Positions 50,661-58,660 of a stretch of 64,000 bases of DNA are shown one piece after another. The translations under genes were made by a program, and so were the position numbers. Positions within the stretch are counted from its first letter, which is position 1. Each line of letters begins with the position of its first letter. A model generated the notes under the pieces. That model had not been told where the DNA came from. It ran no database searches and worked only from the letters and a program-made list of their open reading frames with translations. This stretch comes from Actinoplanes couchii (GTDB lineage: Bacteria; Actinomycetota; Actinomycetes; Mycobacteriales; Micromonosporaceae), in NCBI RefSeq assembly GCF_016862075.1, contig NZ_BOMG01000082.1, positions 62,001 through 126,000 of the forward strand, given 5' to 3'.

Positions 50661-51925
50661 GATGGGCGCTCAACCGGCTCGCTCTGGCGATCACCTCGAT
50701 GGTCGCGCTGGCCTTCCTGGTCCCGCTCGCGGTGGCGACCCGGCAGATCGCCTACGACCGGGCCATCGCCGAGGCACGACAGCAGGCCACCTCGATGGTC
50801 ACCGTGCTCGGGGTCAACAGTGACCCGTTCACCCTGACCAACGCGGTGGCCAGCACCGCCTCCGGCAGTGTCGGGCGGCTCGCCGTGCACCTGCCTGGCG
50901 ACGATCCGATCGGCGCCACCCACCTGGCCGGTGACGTGGTCCGGCGGGCCGCACAGGACCGCCGGGCGGCCGTCGCGCACACCGACGACGGTGTCGCGTA
51001 CCTGCAGCCCACGGTGCTCACCGACGGTCGTACCGTCGTGGTCGAGGTCTTCGTCCCGGACGAGGACACCAGGCGCGGCGTGGTGGTGGCCTGGCTCGCC
51101 CTCGGTGGCCTCGCGATCGTCCTGGTCGGCGGCTCGACCCTGTTCGCCGACCGGCTCGGCGGCCAGCTGGTCCGGGCCACCCGCCAGCTCGCGGCCGCCA
51201 GCCGCCGCCTCGGCGGTGGTGAGCTGAACGAGCGGATCACCCCGGTCGGCCCGCGTGAACTGCGCGACGCCGCGAGCGCCTTCAACGGCATGGCCGACGA
51301 CCTGCGCCGGTTGCTGGACCGCGAGCGGGAACTGGCCGCCGACCTCTCGCACCGCTTGCGTACGCCGCTCACCGGTCTCCGCCTGGACGTCGAGGCGATG
51401 CCACCCGGCCCGATCGCGGAACGGATGCGCCAAGCCTGCGACCTGCTCGACGAGGAGCTGGAGGCGATCATCACCGGCGCCCGGCTGGGCAGCATCGAGA
51501 CCCGCGGTTCCCAGCAGTGCGACCTGGTCGAGGTGCTGGCCGACCGGCTCGCGTTCTGGTCGGTGCTCGCCGAGGACCAGGAACGGCCCTGGGAGGTGGT
51601 CGGCGGCTACGAGCCGGTGATGCTCCCGATGCCGGCCGGCGAGGTGATCCTGGTGGTGGACGCCCTGCTCGGCAACGTCTTCTCGCACACTCCGGACGGC
51701 ACCGCGTTCCGGGTGCTGGTCTCGTCCACCGGCCTGCTCGTCGACGACGCCGGCCCCGGCATCCCCGACCCGGAGACCGCCGTCCAGCGCGGCTTCAGCG
51801 GGGCCGGCTCGACCGGGCTGGGCCTGGACATCGTGCGCCGGGCGGCGGAGACCCTGCACGGCAAGCTGATCATCGAGCGGTCCCCGCTGGGCGGCGCGCG
51901 GATCGGGTTCGTACTGGCTTTATGA
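50657..51925 (+). CDS. Two-component sensor histidine kinase
   Basis: 422-residue membrane kinase: transmembrane helix 1 (about 7-27), an extracytoplasmic sensor of about 120 residues, transmembrane helix 2 (about 150-172), HAMP (about 173-225), HisKA with phospho-accepting His in DLSHRLRTPLTGLR (about residue 232) and an ATPase domain with VDALLGNVFSHT (N box, H variant) and VDDAGPGIPDP, GSTGLGLDIVRRAAE. Signal unknown. Downstream LPMO-DUF305 genes and the divergent secreted protein are possible targets by position. Confidence 0.92.
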   Translation: MRWALNRLALAITSMVALAFLVPLAVATRQIAYDRAIAEARQQATSMVTVLGVNSDPFTLTNAVASTASGSVGRLAVHLPGDDPIGATHLAGDVVRRAAQDRRAAVAHTDDGVAYLQPTVLTDGRTVVVEVFVPDEDTRRGVVVAWLALGGLAIVLVGGSTLFADRLGGQLVRATRQLAAASRRLGGGELNERITPVGPRELRDAASAFNGMADDLRRLLDRERELAADLSHRLRTPLTGLRLDVEAMPPGPIAERMRQACDLLDEELEAIITGARLGSIETRGSQQCDLVEVLADRLAFWSVLAEDQERPWEVVGGYEPVMLPMPAGEVILVVDALLGNVFSHTPDGTAFRVLVSSTGLLVDDAGPGIPDPETAVQRGFSGAGSTGLGLDIVRRAAETLHGKLIIERSPLGGARIGFVLAL

Positions 51926-52012
51926 GCCTTTTCCGGTGCCGTTAAGGCTCCGTTATGGCAGTCGCTCCTAATGTTCCGGCTCGTAACCAGCCAGAACGGA
52001 AGGAACGCCGAC

Positions 52013-52804
52013 ATGCGCAGAACGATCGCCTACCCGCTGGCAACCCTGGGGATGGTCGCGTCGAGCCTCGCGGTCGCGGCGTCGCCGGCCATGGCGCACG
52101 GCTACGTGTCCTCGCCGCCGAGCCGACAGGCCCTCTGCGCCGCCGGCACCGTCGGGGACTGCGGCGGGATCCAGTTCGAGCCGCAGAGCGTCGAGGCCCC
52201 GAAGGGATCCAAGGAATGCAATGGTGGCGGCGCGGCCTTCGGAGTCTTGAACGACGAGTCCAGGAACTGGCCGGCCACCACGGTCGGCAAGTCGGTGACG
52301 TTCAACTGGGTGCTGACCGCCCGGCACCGCACCGCCACGTGGGAGTACTTCGTGGACGGTACGTCGGTCGCCACGTTCGACGACAAGAACGCCATCCCCG
52401 AGGCCTCGGTGTCGCACACCGTCGACCTGAGCCGGTTCTCCGGCAAGAAGACGGTGCTGGCGGTCTGGAACATCGGTGACACCCCGATGGCCTTCTACAA
52501 CTGCGTGGACGTGAACGTCGGCGGTGGCGGTGGCGGTGCTTCCACCCCCACGACGCCGCCCACCAAGGCCCCCACCACTCCGCCGACCACAGCGCCCACC
52601 ACGGCGCCCGCGACCACCGCGCCCACCACCCAGGCGCCGGCCCCGGTTCAGGGCGCCGAGGGTGCCTGGGCTCCGGGTGTCGCCTACAAGGTCGGTGACA
52701 AGGTGACCTACGAGGGCGTGACCTACCAGGTCCGGCAGGCGCACACCTCGATCCGCAGCTGGGAGCCCGGAATCTGGACGCTCGCCCTCTGGCTGCCGCT
52801 GTGA
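52013..52804 (+). CDS. Secreted AA10 lytic polysaccharide monooxygenase with CBM5/12
   Basis: 263-residue copper enzyme that oxidatively cleaves crystalline chitin or cellulose. Signal peptide cleaved after AMA exposes His1 of HGYVSSPPSR (residue about 29); the second histidine-brace His is in TARHRTATWEYF. AA10 core to about 172, then a Thr/Pro/Ala linker and a C-terminal CBM5/12 (AWAPGVAYKVGDKVTYEGVTYQVRQAH). ATG 52013 has GGAAGGA upstream. Complements the two chitinases at the left edge. Its stop overlaps the next gene, a DUF305 lipoprotein. Confidence 0.93.
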   Translation: MRRTIAYPLATLGMVASSLAVAASPAMAHGYVSSPPSRQALCAAGTVGDCGGIQFEPQSVEAPKGSKECNGGGAAFGVLNDESRNWPATTVGKSVTFNWVLTARHRTATWEYFVDGTSVATFDDKNAIPEASVSHTVDLSRFSGKKTVLAVWNIGDTPMAFYNCVDVNVGGGGGGASTPTTPPTKAPTTPPTTAPTTAPATTAPTTQAPAPVQGAEGAWAPGVAYKVGDKVTYEGVTYQVRQAHTSIRSWEPGIWTLALWLPL

Positions 52805-53394
52805 AGCGCCGGGTAGCTTTCGCACTTTTCATCCCGCTCCTTCTCGGGGCGTGCGGCACCGATGTCAAACCGTCTGCCTCCTCCTCGGCCCCGGCCGTGA
52901 AGAGCGTCTCCGAGATCACCGTCGGCGCCACGTACAACGACACCGACGTGATGTTCCTGCAGATGCTGATCGACAACCTGGAACAGGGCCAGCAGATGGC
53001 CAAGATCGCCGCGGACCGGAGCGCCCGGCCGGAGGTCGTCGACCTGGCCGAGGCCGTGCAGGTCACCCAGGCCGACGAGATCAAGCTGATGAAGGGCTGG
53101 CTCGACGAGTGGAACAAGCCGACAGTCCTCGACGAGCGGGTCAGCCTGCACGCTGACCACGGCGGCATGCCCAGCACCGGCGACGAGGAGATCGACTCGC
53201 TGAAGACCATCAAGAAGGCCCAGTTCGAGACCGCCTTCCTGAACCTCTTCCTGGCCCATCAGCACAACGCGGTCGAGTTCGCCCAACTCGAACTCGACAA
53301 GGGCGCCAACGACCTGACCAAGTCCTTCGCGGAGCGGGTTAAGCAGTCCCGCACCGACCAGGTCCAGCAGATGCTGAAACTGCTGGCCGGCTAG
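52801..53394 (+). CDS. DUF305 family lipoprotein
   Basis: 197-residue lipoprotein (lipobox LLLGAC, Cys about residue 18) with two DUF305 helical halves. The family's usual His-His pairs are altered: the first half reads FLQMLIDNLEQGQQMA, while the second retains FLAHQHNAVEFAQ and LHADHGGMP. DUF305 proteins are often met with copper genes. GTG 52801 overlaps the LPMO stop by 4 nt, so the two proteins are made together; a role in copper handling for the LPMO is a reasonable but untested inference. Confidence 0.82.
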   Translation: MKRRVAFALFIPLLLGACGTDVKPSASSSAPAVKSVSEITVGATYNDTDVMFLQMLIDNLEQGQQMAKIAADRSARPEVVDLAEAVQVTQADEIKLMKGWLDEWNKPTVLDERVSLHADHGGMPSTGDEEIDSLKTIKKAQFETAFLNLFLAHQHNAVEFAQLELDKGANDLTKSFAERVKQSRTDQVQQMLKLLAG

Positions 53395-53417
53395 CCTTTT
53401 GCCGGATAATCGGCGGT

Positions 53418-54506
53418 ATGCCCGCATCTAGCCTGATCCTGACCGCCGTGCTCGCCTTGGGCCTCTGGGACCATCCCGGCTACGACGCGGAGGACAGCCA
53501 CTACAACCCGCACGAGACCCGGGTCACCATCGCCACCATCGCGAAGGTGACCCGGACGTGGCAGGTCGACCTGCGGACCAGCGCCGAAAGCTGCTCCCGG
53601 TTCGCCACCCCCGTGGTCGCCGGCGGCCGCATCCACGTCAGCGACCAGCTCGGCCTCTCGACCTACGACGTCAAAACCGGACAGCCCCTCTGGCGGTACG
53701 ACTGGAAAGACGCCGACGACACCGGCACGCCTCGACTGGCAGTGAGCGACGGTTTGGTGATCGCCGCCGGAAACGACTGCAATTCCCAGAGCGACCCGGA
53801 CGGCTACCTGTTCGCAGTGGACGCCCGCACCGGCCTGCCCCGTTGGCAGCAGAGCACCGGAAGCCCGATCACCTCGATGGTCGTGGACAAGGGCGTGGTG
53901 GCGGTCTCCGGCGGTTCAGCCTCCGACGACAACGAGGTGACCGCTTTCGCCACCCGGGACGGCCGGGAACTGTGGTCCCGACCGAACGCTCTGACGTCGG
54001 AGGTCTCCGCGAACGGAACCCTCCTGCTCCGAACCGAAGACACCAAGAGCTCGGCGGCTTCGATCCTGACCGGCAAGGACAGCTGGACCAGAGATTCCAC
54101 CTGGACAGCACGGGCAGCCGACCCCCACAGCGAGTGGTTCTACGCCACAGACGCCGCAGGCAACCTGAGCGCGATCCGGGTGTCCGACGGCGCGGTCCGC
54201 TGGAAGATCCCATCTTCCAAGACCGACACGAACGAGATGGCAGTGGACGAGAACCGCATCTACCGGGCCTCCGGCAGAAACATTCTGGCCCTGAACACGG
54301 CGGACGGCACAAAGGCGTGGAGCAGGACCCAATCCGCGGAAGCCACCCAGCCGACCCGAGCAGGCGATCTCCTCTACGCCGGCGGCCACCCCTTGAACCC
54401 CGACAACGGCACCCCCACCACCCCCGACTTCCCCGGCAAGCTCCTGGTAACCAACGGCCGAATCCACCAGCTGAACAACGGGGTCCTGACCACCTGGTCA
54501 CGGTGA
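53418..54506 (+). CDS. PQQ-type beta-propeller repeat protein
   Basis: 362-residue protein built of propeller blades with the WxxD/TG signature: TYDVKTGQPLWRYDW, AVDARTGLPRWQQSTG, AFATRDGRELWSR, IRVSDGAVRWKIP, ALNTADGTKAWSR. The N-terminus has a short hydrophobic stretch that may act as a signal (ILTAVLALGLW). No PQQ-ligating dehydrogenase motif is seen, so it may be a scaffold or an assembly factor (BamB-like). ATG 53418. Ends before a terminator. Confidence 0.8.
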   Translation: MPASSLILTAVLALGLWDHPGYDAEDSHYNPHETRVTIATIAKVTRTWQVDLRTSAESCSRFATPVVAGGRIHVSDQLGLSTYDVKTGQPLWRYDWKDADDTGTPRLAVSDGLVIAAGNDCNSQSDPDGYLFAVDARTGLPRWQQSTGSPITSMVVDKGVVAVSGGSASDDNEVTAFATRDGRELWSRPNALTSEVSANGTLLLRTEDTKSSAASILTGKDSWTRDSTWTARAADPHSEWFYATDAAGNLSAIRVSDGAVRWKIPSSKTDTNEMAVDENRIYRASGRNILALNTADGTKAWSRTQSAEATQPTRAGDLLYAGGHPLNPDNGTPTTPDFPGKLLVTNGRIHQLNNGVLTTWSR

Positions 54507-54519
54507 GCCGGACAAACGA

Positions 54520-54549
54520 AAGGCGGGAACCCGTGGGGGTTCCCGCCTT
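54520..54549. terminator. Bidirectional terminator hairpin
   Basis: 13-bp perfect stem (54520-54532 with 54537-54549), 4-nt loop, between convergent genes. Confidence 0.85.
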
Positions 54550-54555
54550 CTCGTG

Positions 54556-55791
54556 TCAGGCAGCCTGTTCGGCCGGACGCCCCAGCAGGAACGGCCAGCT
54601 CAGGGCGCGTCCCTTCAGCCGCAGCAGAGCAACCCCACCGGCCACTGCGGCGACCGTGGTCACCGCCCCCGCCGTGAAGAGGGCTTCCCGAGCGCCGAGG
54701 GTGTCACAGAGCCAGCCGATGGCCGGCGCGCCGACGATGCCGGACAGCGACGACACGATGCCGACGGTGGCCAGCACCCGTCCGCGCATCTCCTCACGAG
54801 TGTCCAGCTGAATCCGCGTCGACACGACGGTGTCGAAGATGACCGCGCCGGCCGCGATCGGCAGGATCAGGGCGGCGAATCCCAGGACGTTCGGGGCGAG
54901 AGACGAGAGAAGCTGCAGCACGCTGATCACGAACCCGGTACCCAGCAGAACCCGCAGCGTCGAACGCCCGGTACCCGCCAGCAGCAGCCCACCCGCCACC
55001 GCACCCACCGCGAAAACCGTCGACAGCAACCCGTAGGACCCCGACGACCCACCTAGCGGCCCGGCCACCATCGCCGCCATCGACACCTGATAGTTGCGCC
55101 CCAACGACCCCAGCACGAACGACAGCGCCAGAACGACAAGGATCACCGGCTGCCCGAGCAGGTACCGGAACCCGGCCACCACACCCCCGTCCGCCCGGGA
55201 AGGTGCGGAAAGCTCGCGCATGTCCCCCGGCCGCATGGCCAGCAGTGCGACGATGACCGCCACATACGAGACCGCGTTGATCAGAAACAGCGCGGATGGC
55301 CCGGTGACCCCGATCAGCACGCCGCCCAGCGCCATCCCGCCGATCCGCCCAGCCGAGCTGAGAACCGACCCCAGAGCAAGCGCCGACCCCAGGGCCGAAG
55401 GCGGCACCAGAGCCGACCCGAACCGCCCGAGAACAGGCCCTTCGAACGAGCTGATCACCCCGGAGAACAACGCGACCGCATAGATCAGCCAGTTACCCGG
55501 CAAAACCCCACCCGGCAGCAGAAGAGCCAGGGCAAGCAGAGCACGAAGCGCCTGAAACCCGATCAGAAACGGACGCGCAGGAAGCCGATCAGCAAGGGCC
55601 CCACCCCAGCTCCCGAGCAGCAGCACAGGCAGCGCCTGCAACATGACCACCGCGCCCATGGCGGTGGCCGACCCGGTGGCGGACAGGATCAGCCAGTTCA
55701 ACGCCAGTACCTGCATCCAGGTGCCACCAACCGAAACCAGATCAGCGGCAGCCCAAATCCGGTAGTTACGCTCCCGAAGCGGCGCGAACAT
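54556..55791 (-). CDS. MFS transporter (EntS-like)
   Basis: 411-residue, twelve-helix major facilitator: N-terminal FAPLRERNYRIWAAADLVSVGGTWMQVLALNWLI and loop motif GGALADRLPARP between helices 2 and 3 are typical of the enterobactin-exporter/multidrug subgroup. EMRGRVLATVGIVSSLSG occurs in the second half. ATG 55791 is preferred; no strong Shine-Dalgarno. Substrate unknown. It marks the left border of the restriction island. Confidence 0.87.
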   Translation of the reverse strand: MFAPLRERNYRIWAAADLVSVGGTWMQVLALNWLILSATGSATAMGAVVMLQALPVLLLGSWGGALADRLPARPFLIGFQALRALLALALLLPGGVLPGNWLIYAVALFSGVISSFEGPVLGRFGSALVPPSALGSALALGSVLSSAGRIGGMALGGVLIGVTGPSALFLINAVSYVAVIVALLAMRPGDMRELSAPSRADGGVVAGFRYLLGQPVILVVLALSFVLGSLGRNYQVSMAAMVAGPLGGSSGSYGLLSTVFAVGAVAGGLLLAGTGRSTLRVLLGTGFVISVLQLLSSLAPNVLGFAALILPIAAGAVIFDTVVSTRIQLDTREEMRGRVLATVGIVSSLSGIVGAPAIGWLCDTLGAREALFTAGAVTTVAAVAGGVALLRLKGRALSWPFLLGRPAEQAA

Positions 55792-56092
55792 AGACCCCAA
55801 AACGGCGAAACCCCCAAGGAGAAATCGGCACCGCCCACCGGCGCCGCCCTCCCTTTCGACCCCGCCTCCCACCCGCTTCGCCAGAACTTCAAGGAACAAC
55901 CCAACAGCAACCCTTGAACCGATACGCCAACACCTCTCACAACCGCACCACCCACAACCGTGGCCCCAATGCGCGGCAGGAGGTGGCCGGGCCACCCCGC
56001 GCCCATCGGGCCCGAGGCGACGGCGAGGGACGATGGGGTTGGTGCGATCGAGCGCGTGGCCTCCAGACGATCCGCCGTGGCAGGCTGATCGG
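55792..56092. other. Intergenic region without recognisable gene
   Basis: 301 bp between the MFS start and the decayed restriction gene. Richer in CA/AA dinucleotides than its surroundings. No coding signal, repeat or tRNA seen; the MFS promoter must lie in the left part. Confidence 0.5.
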
Positions 56093-57012
56093 ATGCCCGC
56101 ACCGTTCATGCCCTGCTGTGTGGATTTCGGCCCAACGGCAATCTGAACACTTCCGACAACAGCGACGAACTCTCCAAGGAACTGGGCACGCGTTGTTTCG
56201 GATCGCGGGGATCCCGGAAGGGCAGGTGGGGCGACAAGATCCCGGTGTGGCACTCGAGCAACAGGTGCAGCAGCACCGGGCCGGACTTCGTCGAGACCTT
56301 CAGTTCACCCGGAGCGCGTCGGCGACGTCGTTCGAACAGTACGAACATCTGGACGCCTTTCCTCGATTCAAACGAGGTCATCAAGGAGCAGCGAGAACGC
56401 TTGCACCACCTTTCGAAGCCGGTCGCTCAATGGGCTCTCCGGCCGAGAGGGCGACCCTCCTGGGCCTGATGGAGGAAGCTGCGAAGGCCTTTCAGGCGCA
56501 GGACGACCTCGCCTTCGAGCTGATGGAGCACATGCCTTAGGAGGCTCTGCTCAAAGTCGACGTGACGATCGCCGAGCCTCAGGCTGGACGTCTTCCTCGA
56601 CTGCACGTCGCTCTCTCGTCGAAGTGGTCTCTACGTACCGACCGAGCGCAGGATTGCGTTTCGCAAGGCGCGAAGCTGGTGGCGCAACGCGGGGGCCGGA
56701 TGCCTCACTTCGGGTTGATCACCATGGAGACACGCCCGTCGATGCTGAAGATCCTCGGTGATGGGTCGGGCGCCGTCGATTGCGTCTATCACTTGAATCT
56801 TCCGGCGCTCGAAGGCGATGTCGGCGCTCTCGGTGCGTGGCAGTCGGCGGCCGGAGACGTGGTCGCCGATGCAGACGTTTCGACGGCTGGTGCGGCAGAG
56901 ACGGCTACGAGACTACGACGACCTGGTTTCCGAGGTGAAAGGCCTGCCCGCGCCGGGTCTCATGAGGCTGGCGGGTCATCCGATCGAGGGCTCGCGTGAC
57001 GCAGAGTGGTGA
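56093..57012 (+). pseudogene. Decayed NgoMIV-type Type II restriction endonuclease
   Basis: Remnant of an about 300-residue endonuclease that can be rebuilt by joining three frames. MPAPF starts at 56093; frame lost near 56105 (one C missing), then HALLCGFRPNGNLNTSDNSD; lost again near 56190 (one base missing), then IPEGQVGRQDPGVALEQQ, SFEQYEHLDAF; an in-frame TAG at 56538 (probably from GAG); then LLKVDVTI with the catalytic Asp and LSSKWSLRTDRAQD with the catalytic Lys, METRPSMLKILGDGSGAVDCVYHLNLPALE; a last shift near 56860 and TFRRLVRQRRLRDYDDLV to the stop. The SxKW..RxDRAQ and GxGxxDCVYH stretches match NgoMIV (GCCGGC cutter) as I remember it. Certainly inactive as written. Confidence 0.75.
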
Positions 57013-57415
57013 CGGTCTCCGCGACCTTGTCGGCCGCTTCTTCGATGGCTTCGTGCTCCCAGATCCGAAGAACGGTCCATCCGGCATCAGCGAGTCGAAG
57101 GTTGGTATTGGTGTCCCGCTGGCGGTTCGTGGCCACCTTCTCCGCCCAGAACGCCGCATTCGTCTTCGAGATGGTGTGATGTCGAGGGCAGCCGTGCCAG
57201 AAACAGCCGTCGAGGAAGACGGCCAGTCGGAGGCGGGGAAACAGCAGGTCTGCGGTGCGGCGGACCGCTTTGATCGGTCGCCGGTTCACGAAGTAGCGGA
57301 GGCCTCGGGCGTGAACGGCCCGCCGCAGCGCCAGTTCCGGTTTGGTGTCGCGTCCGGTGTTCGCCTGCATCGATTTCCGGACACCCGCGGACGACGCCCA
57401 AGATTTGTCGGACAT
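56960..57415 (-). CDS. vsr: Very short patch repair endonuclease (Vsr)
   Basis: 151-residue Vsr family endonuclease, which nicks at T:G mismatches left by deamination of 5-methylcytosine, so it accompanies C5 methyltransferases. Motifs: NTGRDTKPELALRRAVHARGLRY (DNA wedge and N-terminal helix), ADLLFPRLRLAVFLDGCFWHGCPRH (catalytic Asp, zinc Cys/His), LRLADAGWTVLRIWEHE. ATG at 57415 (preceded by GATGAGG) is chosen over 57424. Its 3' end overlaps the end of the decayed endonuclease gene by about 50 bp, tail to tail. Confidence 0.9.
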   Translation of the reverse strand: MSDKSWASSAGVRKSMQANTGRDTKPELALRRAVHARGLRYFVNRRPIKAVRRTADLLFPRLRLAVFLDGCFWHGCPRHHTISKTNAAFWAEKVATNRQRDTNTNLRLADAGWTVLRIWEHEAIEEAADKVAETVTTLRHASPRSDDPPAS

Positions 57416-57468
57416 GCACCTCATCTCACCCGGCCGGCGGTCTTGCTGTGGGACCAGGGGAGCCCTGT

Positions 57469-57651
57469 TCAATCGTCGCCGGCCTCCGCGGAATCCGTCG
57501 CCGGCGGGTTACGCCTGACATACCGTTCCAGGCATTGACGGATCACCTCGGACAGATTGTCGCCTCGCCGCTCCGCCGTAGCTTTCGCCGCGTCCCAGAC
57601 CCGGTCGGAGACACGAACGGTACGCCGGGGAGTCCTGGGCGCGTTCGGCAC
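57469..57651 (-). CDS. Ribbon-helix-helix DNA-binding protein
   Basis: 60-residue basic protein of the Arc/MetJ-type fold: RTVRVSDRVWDAAKATAERRGDNLSEVIRQCLERYV, a DNA-contacting beta strand then two helices. GTG 57651. An acidic tail (TDSAEAGDD) follows. It sits between vsr and a phage-type methyltransferase on the same strand. The palindrome TGTCATGACA occurs just before its start and twice before the methyltransferase, so it likely regulates itself and that gene. Confidence 0.82.
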   Translation of the reverse strand: MPNAPRTPRRTVRVSDRVWDAAKATAERRGDNLSEVIRQCLERYVRRNPPATDSAEAGDD

Positions 57652-57668
57652 GAGGCCAGTATCGCAGG

Positions 57669-57678
57669 TGTCATGACA
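57669..57678. promoter_or_regulatory. TGTCATGACA palindrome before the RHH gene
   Basis: Perfect 10-bp palindrome 18 bp upstream of the ribbon-helix-helix start, overlapping the methyltransferase stop codon. Same core as the two sites at 58415 and 58440. Confidence 0.55.
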
Positions 57679-58393
57679 TGCTGAGGCTTTCGGCGAGGCT
57701 TCTCGACAGGTGCTCGCCGATCCATTCGGTGTAAGCCGGTGGAATGGCCTCGGTCAGCTCCTCACGCTCCGAGGTCCAGTCGATGCCGAGCGCGTGCTGC
57801 ATTTCGATGATGCTGGCCTTGCCTCCGCCGTTCCCGTATGCGGCCACGTAGGGACCGTCCCGGTAGACGCCGTGTCGCATCCCCCGGACGTAACCGCGGT
57901 GCTTCGAATGCTTCGGTTGTTCGACCGTGAAGCCATGGATCTCGAAGTCACGGTGGCGCTGGACCCAGGGCGGTTCCCCGATCGGGAACATGTCCATGCA
58001 CAGCCGGAGGTCGGTGCGGATCAGGCCGCCGTGTCCGGTGGGCTGCTCGATGACGTAGGGGAGGCCGGTGGCGTCGAGGAGCTCGCGGGTCGCGGGAACC
58101 AGCTGCTCGTGCTGACGACCCCAACCCTTCGCCTTGTTCGTGCCGTTGGTGATGGTGCAGCCCGCCTGGCAGGGCGGCGAAGCGTGGACCAGGTCGAACC
58201 GGCCGTAGTGCTCCAGCTCGCCGTCGTTCTTCACCAGCTCTTCGAGCACGGCCAGCGCGTCCCGCTGTGCGAACTCGTCACCGCAGTAGTTCGGCCGGTT
58301 CTCGATGTCGATCCCGACCACCTCGAACCCGGCTCTCTGGTAGCCGCGTGCGGCTCCACCGGCACAGCAGTACAGGTCAAGAACTTTGGGCAT
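57671..58393 (-). CDS. Phage-type cytosine-C5 DNA methyltransferase
   Basis: 240-residue SAM-dependent methyltransferase as found in actinophages: motif I VLDLYCCAGGAARGYQRAGF, motif II-like VVGIDIENRPNY, catalytic motif IV HASPPCQAG with the nucleophilic Cys, motif VI YVIEQPTG (EQP replaces ENV), and a closing AIPPAYTEWIGEHL. Much shorter than Dcm-type enzymes, with only a minimal target-recognition segment. ATG 58393 has GAGGTG upstream. The promoter contains two palindromes that look like operators of the small ribbon-helix-helix protein. Probably of mobile-element origin. Confidence 0.85.
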   Translation of the reverse strand: MPKVLDLYCCAGGAARGYQRAGFEVVGIDIENRPNYCGDEFAQRDALAVLEELVKNDGELEHYGRFDLVHASPPCQAGCTITNGTNKAKGWGRQHEQLVPATRELLDATGLPYVIEQPTGHGGLIRTDLRLCMDMFPIGEPPWVQRHRDFEIHGFTVEQPKHSKHRGYVRGMRHGVYRDGPYVAAYGNGGGKASIIEMQHALGIDWTSEREELTEAIPPAYTEWIGEHLSRSLAESLSMS

Positions 58394-58414
58394 CGTTGCA
58401 CCTCAAAGTGGGCT

Positions 58415-58451
58415 GGTGTCATGACACCAAGGTCAGCGTGTGTCATGACAC
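58415..58451. promoter_or_regulatory. Double operator of the phage-type methyltransferase
   Basis: GGTGTCATGACACC (58415-58428, perfect 14-bp palindrome) and GTGTCATGACAC (58440-58451, perfect 12-bp palindrome), centres 24 bp apart, 22 to 58 bp before the methyltransferase start. Spacing suits two dimers on nearly the same DNA face. Confidence 0.65.
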
Positions 58452-58647
58452 GATAGAACATTTGTCCAGTGATCTAAAGTCCGCTCTCACGTTCGAGGTA
58501 AGGACCCCGGTTCGTTCGACGCGCTGCCGGCACTACCTTCGTGACGAAGTCGTCGTGAGGGTCGGTCGAGACGAGTTGAGGTGCAGATCTCCGTCCCCGA
58601 TCTGCTGAGGAGCGCTCGGCGTCACCCGTCTTGTGATGATCGGCGGC

Positions 58648-58653
58648 TAGCAT
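58648..58653 (+). promoter_or_regulatory. Putative -10 element of the C5 methyltransferase (leaderless)
   Basis: TAGCAT ends 7 nt before GTG 58661; there is no Shine-Dalgarno, so transcription would begin at or very near the start codon. The 190 bp to the left (58461-58650) show no gene. Confidence 0.4.
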
Positions 58654-58660
58654 TCCGTGG

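Noticed and set aside
55914-56540. A single intact 208-residue gene here
   Set aside because: Only its last two thirds resemble a protein; it continues in frame past the TAG into the NgoMIV-type active-site region, so it is part of the pseudogene.
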